Source: JAPKZH01 sp964537875
GTDB lineage: Bacteria > Acidobacteriota > Aminicenantia > Aminicenantales > UBA4085
NCBI GenBank assembly: GCA_964537875.1
Contig: CAZIDN010000003.1
Span: 81,812-145,811 of the forward strand
Length of the DNA stretch: 64,000 nucleotides
Direction: 5' to 3'
Shown: piece after piece, positions 7,921 to 15,922 of the stretch
Numbering within the stretch: position 1 is the stretch's first letter
Layout of the letters: each line of letters opens with the position of its first letter
Notes under the pieces: model-generated
Databases searched by the model: none
What the model saw: only the letters and a program-made list of their open reading frames with translations
Told to the model about the DNA's origin: nothing
Translations under genes and position numbers: made by a program

Positions 7921-10671
7921 TTAACCTTTTGGCCGGAGGATCTCCATAAAAGGAGGGTAATCCCACAGGGGTTCCAGGTCGATATTGCGGTGGAGATCGA
8001 CGTCGTAGCGCCGGCCCTGGCTAAAAGATTCTTCAAGAAGCGCGACAGCCCGCTCTTTTTCGCCGAGCAGCGCGGCGATGCAGGCACGCCAGTATGTGTG
8101 ATTCCCAAAAAGATAACGTCGGTCGATGTTTGACAGCTCCTCGGATATTTTCATAGCCTGTGACCTGTCTCCTCGCCGGGCGGCCAAGGCTCCTAAGTAT
8201 CCTTGATAGTCAATATTATCCGGGTGGTCGGCGGCCAGGGTCTCGAAAATCTTCCTCGCTTCTTCCCATTGCCTGCCAGAATAAAAGGCGTTAGCGAGAG
8301 AATTTTGAAAGCCTTCGGTCTTCTTCTCGTCTGCTGGCCGGCTTCTATACCATTCGATTGTCCTGGCAAATACTTCCCGAGAAGCATCCTTGTGCCCATG
8401 GGCATAGAGTTCCTTGGCCGCCTCCAGCATGACGTCACCCGGAGTTCCGCCGGTTGATTCCTCTCTCAAACATTCTTCAATGACCCTCTTGACCTCGTTC
8501 GTTTTCCCGAGAGCGGCCTGGGCGCGGGCTTCTGTGTCCCGGAACCACGCCTTAGGATAGTATTTTCTCCCCGTCTTAATGACCTCCAGCTCTTTTTTAT
8601 AGTTCCCGAGCATATGATGAGCCTCGGCCAGGCGGAAAAGCCGCCAGGAGAGGGCGGGCCGTCCGTAGAGGATTTTCGGGTCCACAGAATCCATCTTGGC
8701 GTAGGTTTCGATTGTCTCTCGAGGATGGTTGGTTCCTATGGCTTCCAGCCCGACAATGTAGTTGATGATATAGTTTTTCGGGGTCAATTTCTCGGCCTCC
8801 CGGGCAAATCGAAGGGCCTCGCCGTTTCGGCCTCTGAGCTCCGCATCATACCAATCGAGAGTATGATTATCGAGCGGTGTGAGTTCGTCCCGCTTTTGAA
8901 AAATGGGTTGCAGCAAAGCGTTCGCTTTTTCAAACTGACCTTGGTTTCCTAAAGCGACGGCAATATACAATTGTGGCAGCGCAAACGTCGGATCAAATTC
9001 GACGGCGCGCGCGAAATGCTTTATCGATTGTTCATAATCGACGCCGAAAAGGCCCAGTCCCTGGAGGAATTCCTGGTAAGCTTCATAGACGGGCGGCTGT
9101 CGTGCCTTCAGGGACAGTTCGCGCATAACCGCGCTCGTGAAATGCATGGCCAGAGCGCCCATGATTCTCTGGCGCAGTTCCGTGATCAGGCCCATCTTGT
9201 CATCGAGGCGCCCTTTGAGAGGCTCAAGGGACCGGACGAGCTTGCGCTGGACGACATCGGTGATAGTGGCGTGGAATTGAAGCTCATGGTCCATAAGATA
9301 ATAGGCGCCGGAAACGACTGTGCCGGCGCCTGTTTCCTTGGCCAATGCTCGCAACTCATCCCGGCCCTTGGGGACGCCGGTCTCAGCGTTGATGACCCGG
9401 GAAGACTGCAGGACTGACATAGTCGGGACAACCTCCATGATGCCCGTTTGAGATAATCCCTGGGCGATCTCATAGGCGGCCACGCTGCCGAGAGGGTCCA
9501 AAGTCTTATCGCCTGTCTGGTTTTCGAAGATGCTGACCAAGATAAGCTTCGGGTCCAAGGATGGGCCTGGTTTTCTGAGCAGGAGAAAAGCGACGATCGC
9601 AGCGACCACGGCCACGAAGCTGACCGCCGGGATTAGAATTTTCTTCACGTTGAGCTTGACCGTAATTTCCCGTGAGGACAGGGCCTTGCCCAGGGGAATC
9701 GCTTTTTCAGTAGTGGGAATTCCCTTTTCGACCTGGACGAGTTCGGCCAGGATTTCCTCCGCCGCTTGATATCTCTTCCGCTTGTCCTTCTCCAAGCACT
9801 TGAGGATCAAGCGGCTCAAGGCCTCCGGAACCTGAGCGTTGAGCTCTCTCGGATTCCTGGGCATCTCAGTCTTTTGTTTTAAGGCGACGCTCAACGCCGT
9901 GTGGCCCTCGAAAGGTCTCCGCCCCGTGACCATCTCGTACAGGATAATCCCGAGCGAATAGAGGTCGGATTTCTCGTCGACCTCCTGGCCTTCCACTTGT
10001 TCGGGGCTCATGTATTCGGGGGTGCCGACGGTCATGCCGGCGCCTGTGACCCCTTTCTCCTTGAGTGTCCTGGCCACCCCGAAATCCATGATCCGGACAT
10101 CGCCTTCTCGATCGATCATGATATTGCCCGGTTTGAGATCGCGATGGACGACCCCCAAGCGGTGCGCTTCTGCGAGCCCTTCACATACCTGCCTGGCGAT
10201 GTTCACGGCAGCCCCGACGCTCATGCTTTTAGACATCCGGATCATGTTCTTGAGGTCTTCTCCGGGCACGTATTCCATCGTAATGAAGTGAGTCCCCTCG
10301 GCTTCGCCAAGGTCGAACATCTGGCAGACGTTCTTGTGCCTGATTTTTCGGGCAAATCTGAGCTCGTTGCTAAAACGCTCGATAGTCTCTTTATCCGAGG
10401 CGATTTCAGGCTTGATCAGCTTGAGGGCGATTTTTTCTTTGATCTTAGTGTCGAAGACCTTGAAGACCTTGCCCATCCCACCCTTGCCCAGCTCCTCGAT
10501 GATCTGGTAACGGCCGGCAAAGGTTGAACCCGTGGTTAGTTCTTTGACAGGGGTTTTTAGGGTTTCTGTTTGGGAGACAGGGAATTCTTTAGAAGAGGGA
10601 AGGGGCGTCGCGCACTTCCCGCAATAATTCGTATCTTCGGGATTCTCAAAATGACACTGGGGGCATTTCAT
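7921..10671 (-). CDS. Ser/Thr protein kinase with zinc ribbon, TM segment and TPRs
   Basis: 916 aa from the ATG at 10671; the paralogue at 20098 starts at the same residue, and GGGGAAAG precedes this codon. Order: zinc ribbon CPQC...CGKC (residues 3-20); Hanks-type kinase domain about 54-310 with Gly loop GKGGMGKV, Lys84, HRDLKPGN (176-183), DFG (196-198) and TPEYMSPEQ; TM helix about 343-365; TolB-like domain (ILVSIFENQTGD...) about 378-530; then TPR repeats to the end. It is therefore likely an inner-membrane kinase with a cytoplasmic catalytic half and a periplasmic TolB/TPR half. All catalytic residues are present. Targets are unknown. Confidence 0.9.
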   Translation of the reverse strand: MKCPQCHFENPEDTNYCGKCATPLPSSKEFPVSQTETLKTPVKELTTGSTFAGRYQIIEELGKGGMGKVFKVFDTKIKEKIALKLIKPEIASDKETIERFSNELRFARKIRHKNVCQMFDLGEAEGTHFITMEYVPGEDLKNMIRMSKSMSVGAAVNIARQVCEGLAEAHRLGVVHRDLKPGNIMIDREGDVRIMDFGVARTLKEKGVTGAGMTVGTPEYMSPEQVEGQEVDEKSDLYSLGIILYEMVTGRRPFEGHTALSVALKQKTEMPRNPRELNAQVPEALSRLILKCLEKDKRKRYQAAEEILAELVQVEKGIPTTEKAIPLGKALSSREITVKLNVKKILIPAVSFVAVVAAIVAFLLLRKPGPSLDPKLILVSIFENQTGDKTLDPLGSVAAYEIAQGLSQTGIMEVVPTMSVLQSSRVINAETGVPKGRDELRALAKETGAGTVVSGAYYLMDHELQFHATITDVVQRKLVRSLEPLKGRLDDKMGLITELRQRIMGALAMHFTSAVMRELSLKARQPPVYEAYQEFLQGLGLFGVDYEQSIKHFARAVEFDPTFALPQLYIAVALGNQGQFEKANALLQPIFQKRDELTPLDNHTLDWYDAELRGRNGEALRFAREAEKLTPKNYIINYIVGLEAIGTNHPRETIETYAKMDSVDPKILYGRPALSWRLFRLAEAHHMLGNYKKELEVIKTGRKYYPKAWFRDTEARAQAALGKTNEVKRVIEECLREESTGGTPGDVMLEAAKELYAHGHKDASREVFARTIEWYRSRPADEKKTEGFQNSLANAFYSGRQWEEARKIFETLAADHPDNIDYQGYLGALAARRGDRSQAMKISEELSNIDRRYLFGNHTYWRACIAALLGEKERAVALLEESFSQGRRYDVDLHRNIDLEPLWDYPPFMEILRPKG

Positions 10672-10782
10672 CGTAGCTACTTTCCCCACATCTGAGTTGT
10701 CAAAAGTATATCAACGAGAGCATCAATAGTCAATCGAGCTTTCGGCGGCGACGGAGCGCCGGAATAATAGTCAAGGGAGACT

Positions 10783-11760
10783 CTAGGACGCAGATAGCAG
10801 GAGCTTCAGAAGAAAATCTTCATAGGCGTCCAGGTCTTTCCAGGCCGTGGCCACGGACATTGGCACGCCGGCGGGATCAACGACTGTCATGCCATCGGAG
10901 GTAATGTTGATGCCCAGTTGCTCCAAATGGAGGTGTGGTTTCGGCCCCGGCAGAGCCAAGTAGACGGCGACGGTATCGAAAAGGACGCTGCTTTCGGTCA
11001 ACTCGTCAACGGAGTCTTTTTTTGCCCAGATGCGGGAATTCTCGAGCAGTGCCGCGATGAGCTTGTCGCGGCTTTTTTTCAGAGCCTGGAAGCGCGCTCC
11101 CGTGAGGGGGACAAGGCCGCAGGTGTCGAGCGGCGTGATGACGGTATTGATCCAAGAGGCAAGCAGGGCTCTTTTTGCGGCTGGAACGTTTTCCCGGACG
11201 TTGTATTCCGGACCAACTGGCCCTCCATCGTATCCTTTCCGCACGGCGCCCTGCATGCCGACGAACGTCGCCCTAGACGCAATGTCCGGTCGGCGCTCCA
11301 GGGCTAAGGCCACGGTCGTCGACGGCCCGATGGAGATGATGGTGATAGGCTGCGGCGCATTCATCACGGCATCGACGAGCGCCTGCACTCCGTCATCGTG
11401 TATTTTTCCGGGATAGTTCTTCAGGTCATAATCTTCGATCCAAGGCTGCTGACGTCCGGTTCCTTCGTGCCCTCCCGCGCCGAGTCCGATGGGGATATCG
11501 GTTCGGCCGGAAACCTCGAACAGGCGGGCGATAAGCCGGGCTCGATAAACAGCCTTGCCGTGGGTGGTCGTAACAAGCTTCAGGTCGAATTCGGGACTCT
11601 TCAGGAGCATGACAAGCGCCCACGTGTCGTCGATGTCATCTCCGATATCGGTGTCCAGGATAATGGGAATTCTCGGCGCGGAAAAGCGGACGGGATGCCC
11701 GGTTCCGCCGCCTAGCGCAGCCGCGACCAACACTATGAACAAAATAAAAGACTTTTCCAT
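10783..11760 (-). CDS. Exported nucleoside hydrolase
   Basis: 325 aa from the ATG at 11760, chosen because it puts a signal peptide (FILFIVLVAAALGGG) at the N-terminus; an in-frame start at 11823 adds 21 residues before it. IPIILDTDIGDDIDD is the calcium-binding DTDxGxDxDD signature of the inosine-uridine-preferring nucleoside hydrolase family, which cleaves the N-glycosidic bond of ribonucleosides. Secretion suggests extracellular or periplasmic salvage. Family specificity for purine or pyrimidine cannot be read from this sequence. It sits alone between a kinase gene and a REP-like repeat. Confidence 0.85.
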   Translation of the reverse strand: MEKSFILFIVLVAAALGGGTGHPVRFSAPRIPIILDTDIGDDIDDTWALVMLLKSPEFDLKLVTTTHGKAVYRARLIARLFEVSGRTDIPIGLGAGGHEGTGRQQPWIEDYDLKNYPGKIHDDGVQALVDAVMNAPQPITIISIGPSTTVALALERRPDIASRATFVGMQGAVRKGYDGGPVGPEYNVRENVPAAKRALLASWINTVITPLDTCGLVPLTGARFQALKKSRDKLIAALLENSRIWAKKDSVDELTESSVLFDTVAVYLALPGPKPHLHLEQLGINITSDGMTVVDPAGVPMSVATAWKDLDAYEDFLLKLLLSAS

Positions 11761-11896
11761 GAGACCGGCCGAGCCAGTGAATTGTATCAAAAAATCCGTC
11801 TTGTCGATACAGATTGCGGTCAAAGACTTCCCTTCCCGTCGATTAAGAAGTGGGTGGATAAAGAAACTCCTTTTCTGCTGCGGCGGCTGAACAACC

Positions 11897-11964
11897 CGGG
11901 GTCAAACCTACTCGTTACGCATAATTTGCCAGGGAAAAGTGCGTAATGAGTAGGTTTGACCCCG
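11897..11964. repeat. REP-like inverted repeat, copy 2
   Basis: 25-bp arms (11897-11921 and 11940-11964) with one mismatch and the same 18-nt loop as the copy at 7839. Only one base differs over 68 bp. It lies between the nucleoside hydrolase gene and the RHH/RelE operon, with no coding sequence interrupted. Such identity 4 kb apart indicates recent copying or gene conversion. Confidence 0.75.
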
Positions 11965-12013
11965 TCTTCTTATGTGCAGGGATGTCAAGTTGAGCTCAAA
12001 ATACTCATCGGGC

Positions 12014-12043
12014 TTGACAATACACATATTTTGTGTATATTAT
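12014..12043 (+). promoter_or_regulatory. Promoter with overlapping operator for the RHH/RelE pair
   Basis: TTGACA (12014-12019) is followed by a TATATT/TATTAT -10 candidate (12036-12043). Between them lies a perfect inverted repeat, ATACACA (12020-12026) and TGTGTAT (12032-12038), with a 5-nt spacer. The antitoxin gene starts 25 nt downstream. This is the usual layout for autorepression by an RHH antitoxin, alone or in complex with its toxin. Confidence 0.65.
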
Positions 12044-12067
12044 ATGAAGCATAAAGCGAGATAAAAA

Positions 12068-12292
12068 ATGCAGACAAGACATAACATCACTCTGGACGAA
12101 GAGATTTCTAAAGAGCTCGAAACCGTAGCCCGAGAGCTCGGCGAGAAGAAAAGCAATATCATTGAAAAAGCGCTGACGGTATATTTTGATCTTCTTGATC
12201 TCAAAATCGCCCAGAAAAGGCTGAAAGCGCTAAAAGCGGGCCGGGATCGCCTCGTTGACGCCGAAGATGTCTGGAAACGGCTGGGTCTCTGA
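12068..12292 (+). CDS. Ribbon-helix-helix antitoxin
   Basis: 74 aa. The N-terminal strand and helices (RHNITLDEEISKELETVARE, then LGEKKSNIIEKALTVYFD) fit the MetJ/Arc/CopG ribbon-helix-helix fold that binds DNA as a dimer. The Lys/Arg-rich C-terminus (LKALKAGRDRLVDAEDVW) would wrap the toxin. It is immediately followed by a RelE-type toxin, with 2 nt between stop and start. The palindrome overlapping its promoter is the expected operator. Confidence 0.8.
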   Translation: MQTRHNITLDEEISKELETVARELGEKKSNIIEKALTVYFDLLDLKIAQKRLKALKAGRDRLVDAEDVWKRLGL

Positions 12293-12294
12293 GC

Positions 12295-12567
12295 TTGTAT
12301 AAACTCAAGTTCCTGGAGAAAGCCGTTGATGATCTCAAAAGAATCGATCGCCCCCATCAAAAAATCATTCAAGCGAAGCTCTTGATCCTGGCCGAAAATC
12401 CCGGGGTGCTAAAAAACAATATCAAGAGACTTGCCGGAAGCAAAGAAGACCTTTACAGATTAAGAGTTGGGGATTACAGGGTCGTATTTAAAAAAGAAGA
12501 GAAACAACTCGTGATTCTTATTATCAGAATCGGCCACCGCAAAGAAATCTATTGGTCGCTCGACTGA
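12295..12567 (+). CDS. RelE/ParE-family toxin
   Basis: 90 aa starting with TTG, 2 nt after the antitoxin stop. YKLKFLEKAVDDLKRIDRPH, the central IKRLAGSKEDLYRLRVGDYR and the RIGHRKEIY ending are the classical RelE/ParE signature. The RLRVGDYRV and GHRKEIY segments hold the basic residues used by RelE-type mRNA interferases, so ribosome-dependent mRNA cleavage is likely; a ParE-like gyrase activity cannot be excluded. Translational coupling with the antitoxin explains the weak start codon. Confidence 0.85.
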   Translation: MYKLKFLEKAVDDLKRIDRPHQKIIQAKLLILAENPGVLKNNIKRLAGSKEDLYRLRVGDYRVVFKKEEKQLVILIIRIGHRKEIYWSLD

Positions 12568-12629
12568 TCTGAAAAACACCATTAAAGCCCAGCGGGCAAA
12601 AAGAAACCTTAACAAGAGTTGACTTCGTC

Positions 12630-13760
12630 CTATTCCCAGACGATCTTATAGCGCTTCACCCAGAAATTTTCCTCATCGGCATCGGCCTCGATCGTATAGA
12701 AATAATCGCCTCTGACAAGCGCCCTGCTTTTTTGGGGAGCTAAAAGGAAATCCCAGTAGTAGTATCGAGGAACGGCAATCGTCGCGACGAGGCGCCCGAC
12801 GCCGTCGAAAAGATCCCCGGCCAAAGCCATGTCCTGGCCGGCCTTTTCAAAAGTAACGACAAGAAGATAGTTGTCCTTCAGGGGAAATATTCCCGCGATC
12901 GAGGGAACATGTTCGGGAATGATGTATTTATAGGGCGATTTGCTCGAAGACGGAGGAATCAGCCGGTCGATGTCTTCCTTGGTCACTTTCCGGGTTTTGA
13001 CGTCCCTCTTGATCGTCCAGACGGATTCGCCCTCCGGGGAAACGACAAAGACTTCGTATTTATTCGAAAAAGCATAGTACACATTGTCCTGAGGATCGAG
13101 GGCGTATTTCAGTTGGATTCGATAGAGGTCGTCCTCGTAAGTCCCGTCCCCGCGCCGCCTCGGGCCCCATTCATAGGAAGCGATTTCTTTGAGGATCTTC
13201 CCGCTTGGGTCGCATCTCGTCAAGACGACGCGATTTCGCTCTCTCGTTTTCTCTAGAATTTGATAGGCCAGGAAATACCGCTGGCCCTTGGTGTCCATGA
13301 GGAACTGATCTCCGTACAGATTGAGTTTCTCAATCTTTTCGACGCGGAATTCTTTATCGAAAACCGTAAGTCTGCGCTGGGCCCAATCCGCCGCAAACAG
13401 CCGGCCGTTCTTATCAAATACGAACTCAAAATCCGAAAATTCCCCCGGTCCCTGTCCTTTTGCGATTTGCCGACGGGAACGCTCGCGGCCCGAGGGATCG
13501 AAAACGATGAATGTCTGCTCTTTTCCCGAGAGGACGCAGATGTTTCCCTCGGCGTCAACATTCAAGCGATAGGGAAACCAGTCGGCCTGGGTCAGGCGAA
13601 GATCCTCTTTGAATGCGAAGGCCTTGCGGATCTCTTGTTTTTGATCGCCCTTTGGCCAGGCGAAGCCGAGAATGGAGAGGGCAACGATCATCAAGAAACA
13701 GAATGTCCTTGGCCTCGTCTGTCCTCCTTGCCGGCTCAAGCTTTTCCTTTTAATTCCCAT
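12630..13760 (-). CDS. Secreted 6-bladed beta-propeller protein
   Basis: 376 aa. The N-terminal signal segment is around residues 20-36 (FCFLMIVALSILGFAWPKG), preceded by a basic stretch. The family motif GQGPGEF occurs at 102-107 after SGKEQTFIVFDPSGRERSRR, and RLFAADWAQRRLTVFDKEFR is a typical blade. It is the most isolated of the five propeller genes and its N-terminal region diverges from the 4483/6340 pair. No enzymatic signature is visible. Confidence 0.75.
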   Translation of the reverse strand: MGIKRKSLSRQGGQTRPRTFCFLMIVALSILGFAWPKGDQKQEIRKAFAFKEDLRLTQADWFPYRLNVDAEGNICVLSGKEQTFIVFDPSGRERSRRQIAKGQGPGEFSDFEFVFDKNGRLFAADWAQRRLTVFDKEFRVEKIEKLNLYGDQFLMDTKGQRYFLAYQILEKTRERNRVVLTRCDPSGKILKEIASYEWGPRRRGDGTYEDDLYRIQLKYALDPQDNVYYAFSNKYEVFVVSPEGESVWTIKRDVKTRKVTKEDIDRLIPPSSSKSPYKYIIPEHVPSIAGIFPLKDNYLLVVTFEKAGQDMALAGDLFDGVGRLVATIAVPRYYYWDFLLAPQKSRALVRGDYFYTIEADADEENFWVKRYKIVWE

Positions 13761-13769
13761 TTGTTATCA

Positions 13770-13925
13770 CTAATAGAACAAATAAGTCGAAATGGCAAGT
13801 GCCGATAAAGAGTTTTTATCCAGCTCCGCACCAACAGGGAATGCATCCACCTTGATCTGCGCCAGCTTGTTCTTAAACGGCGCGACACGCATCGCCCTGA
13901 AATGGAGATAGGACGAATGGATCCT
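13770..13925 (-). pseudogene. Possible coding remnant
   Basis: The minus frame ending at 13770 reads SSYLHFRAMRVAPFKNKLAQ and IKVDAFPVGAELDKNSLSAL. It looks protein-like, but there is no good start codon or ribosome-binding site, and the upstream part merges with the promoter region of the AbrB/PIN pair. I do not recognise a family. It could be the tail of a deleted gene or chance. Confidence 0.2.
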
Positions 13926-13982
13926 TGCATCCGAATCAGATTTCTGATATTCTGATTTCAGATTATTGCAATGAGGAATACA

Positions 13983-14270
13983 ATGCAAAATGCAAAACCT
14001 TATGTCGCAGCGATCAAGGCCCGCGGCCAACTGACGATTCCCAAGAAGGTCCGGGAAGCCGGGAATCTTTACGAAGGGGAGGTCATCTCCATCATTCCCG
14101 TTGGAGATACGCTCATCATCACTCCGAGAAAGCTCGAACTCGAAGAAGCGAGGCGCGAAATCAGAAAGATCCTCAAATCAAGCGGCATACCGCTTGCTAC
14201 CTTGCTCGAAGGACTGAAGGAAGAACGCCAAAGCCTCTATGAAGAAACCTATGGCAGGAAAAAAGACTAG
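13983..14270 (+). CDS. AbrB/MazE-type antitoxin
   Basis: 95 aa from the ATG at 13983, which has AGGAA 5-9 nt upstream; an in-frame ATG at 13971 lacks a site. IKARGQLTIPKKVREAGNLY followed by EGEVISIIPVGDTLIITPRK is a SpoVT/AbrB swapped-hairpin DNA-binding domain. The C-terminal helices (EARREIRKILKSSGIPLATL) would bind the partner toxin. Direct repeats of CTGAT just upstream (13937-13960) are a plausible operator. The gene overlaps the PIN toxin gene by about 30 nt, indicating coupled translation. Confidence 0.8.
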   Translation: MQNAKPYVAAIKARGQLTIPKKVREAGNLYEGEVISIIPVGDTLIITPRKLELEEARREIRKILKSSGIPLATLLEGLKEERQSLYEETYGRKKD

Positions 14271-14721
14271 GGTCTTCCTTGACTCGAACGTCTTGCTGTC
14301 CGGCCTCTTTTCAGATAAGGGCGCGCCTCGACTGCTTCTGGACGTTCTTTGCTTAGACCTTCCGGTGTTGGCGGGCGTGACAGGGCAATTAAACGTCATA
14401 GAGATCGAGCGGAATCTGAGAAAAAAAATGCCGGCCGCCATCCCTATTTATCGGGCGTATTTTCCGAAGCTTAAACTGGAAATTATTCCCTTTCCAGCAA
14501 AAGGCGACGTCCGTCGATTGGCTGGCGCAGCGACCGCTAAAGACATTCCGGTCTTGGCTTCGGCGATCAGCGGAAACGCGGATTATCTTGTGACTGGAGA
14601 TAAGAAGCTCTATCTATCGGCCAAAGAAAAACATAAGTTGCCATTCAAAATCGTAAGTCCCCCCGAATTTCTCAGGCGTATTCTCCCCGAAATTCTTAAG
14701 AGCTTGGGACAGAAGCACTGA
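14239..14721 (+). CDS. PIN-domain toxin (VapC-like, COG1569 type)
   Basis: 160 aa from ATG 14239; an ATG at 14251 would remove only four residues. RVFLDSNVLLSGLFSDKGAP gives the first catalytic Asp of PIN nucleases. IPVLASAISGNADYLVTGDK supplies the downstream acidic residues and the TGD motif. PIN toxins cleave RNA, often tRNA, using Mg2+. It overlaps an AbrB-type antitoxin gene, the usual partner for this subgroup. All motifs look intact. Confidence 0.85.
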   Translation: MKKPMAGKKTRVFLDSNVLLSGLFSDKGAPRLLLDVLCLDLPVLAGVTGQLNVIEIERNLRKKMPAAIPIYRAYFPKLKLEIIPFPAKGDVRRLAGAATAKDIPVLASAISGNADYLVTGDKKLYLSAKEKHKLPFKIVSPPEFLRRILPEILKSLGQKH

Positions 14722-14771
14722 TAGACTATCAACACCGTCGAGCGCTATCCGGAACGCAGCAATACCTCCTG

Positions 14772-15200
14772 CTAGAAATAATCGTAGATCCTGATTTTTA
14801 GAACCATCTTCAGGATGGAGTTGGTGAGAGCGATCACTTCCCCGAGCGCCCAGGCGGGCAGCAGGACCCGGTACTGGAATGTTCGAAGTTTGTCGTAGGG
14901 CCGGTCCTTCCCCTTGACGACAAGAACCAGAAAAACAAAGATGAAACCGAACATGCCGAGTGTCGCGGACGACATATGAAAGAGAAAAAGAATGCTGCGC
15001 CAGGGGGCGCCATGAGAGCCTGGCAAAGTGGTCGTCGGCGTCAGTCTGAAGGAAGCCAGAAGGGCTGTTGCGATATCGAGCACGACCGCAATTCCCAGAT
15101 ATCCCAGGAACGGCTCTTCCCGGCGATAAAAGCGCCGGCTGGCCAGGACATAAAAATATAAAGTGGTGACGGCCATAACGATGTTGATCAAAACCGCCAT
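14772..15200 (-). CDS. Small integral membrane protein, unknown
   Basis: 142 aa with four predicted TM segments: near residues 2-20 (LINIVMAVTTLYFYVLAS), 31-50, 68-92 (ILFLFHMSSATLGMFGFIFV) and 112-130. GGAG lies 6 nt before the ATG. No family is recognised and no charged catalytic motif is evident. It stands alone, convergent with the PIN toxin gene and upstream on the same strand from nothing obviously related. Confidence 0.6.
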   Translation of the reverse strand: MAVLINIVMAVTTLYFYVLASRRFYRREEPFLGYLGIAVVLDIATALLASFRLTPTTTLPGSHGAPWRSILFLFHMSSATLGMFGFIFVFLVLVVKGKDRPYDKLRTFQYRVLLPAWALGEVIALTNSILKMVLKIRIYDYF

Positions 15201-15277
15201 GCTAGCTCCAGAACGATCATAAGAGAGGTCTCACCGCCTATAATCCTTGAATTGCGAATTGGATAAAATAGCATACA

Positions 15278-15850
15278 TTATTCCTTGACGAAACCAAAGC
15301 GCTTGTTTTTGGCCGTCATTTTAATAAAATAAGCCAGGCTTTTTTCATATATTTCTTGCCCGTGCCGGCGCCGGCTTTCGATAAAAGCGATGCGGATGCG
15401 TTTGTAGCTTTCAGGAAACATCTTAAAGTTTTTCCAAGCGTCTTTGTTGGCTTTGAGCTGTTTTAGGATATCGGGATTGATGGAAAAATCAGCAGCCTCA
15501 TCTTTCTTTGGATCAAAAACGTGGGCGATAGCCTTGAGCCCGGCCTGAGTCATCATTTTTTTAGCAATCAATTTGCGGACTCTCTCCTTGTTCATTTGCG
15601 AAAGTCCGCTTGTCTTTCTTCTTGGCGTGAAGCGCTGGGCAAATTGTTGCCTATCAATTTTTTTAGTTGTGCTGTCGATCCAGCCAAAGCGAAGGGCCTC
15701 TTCAACCGCATCGTTATACGGTATGCGAGGCCTGCCCGAGCCCTTGCGGCAATAGATCAGCCAAATCTCTTTCTCTTTTGTGTGATTTTTGGCAAGCCAT
15801 GAACGCCATTCTTTTCTGTTCTTCGCGTAAAAAGTTTTGCCCAATTTCAT
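15278..15850 (-). CDS. YdeI/OmdA family protein
   Basis: 190 aa. The N-terminal block (FYAKNRKEWRSWLAKNHTKE, then EIWLIYCRKGSGRPRIPYND and ALRFGWIDSTTKKIDRQQF), the central RFTPRRKTSGLSQMNKERV and the C-terminal ESYKRIRIAFIESRRRHGQE match the YdeI/OmpD-associated (OmdA, PF13376) family. Members are small soluble proteins linked in E. coli to resistance to antimicrobial peptides, but the biochemical activity is not established. Length is typical. No operon partner. Confidence 0.8.
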   Translation of the reverse strand: MKLGKTFYAKNRKEWRSWLAKNHTKEKEIWLIYCRKGSGRPRIPYNDAVEEALRFGWIDSTTKKIDRQQFAQRFTPRRKTSGLSQMNKERVRKLIAKKMMTQAGLKAIAHVFDPKKDEAADFSINPDILKQLKANKDAWKNFKMFPESYKRIRIAFIESRRRHGQEIYEKSLAYFIKMTAKNKRFGFVKE

Positions 15851-15922
15851 AGACCGGTGCGATCGTTTGAGACCGGCGTATTTTCCCGACCGCCCTTTTT
15901 TTGCAAGATAGTCGCGCCGGGA

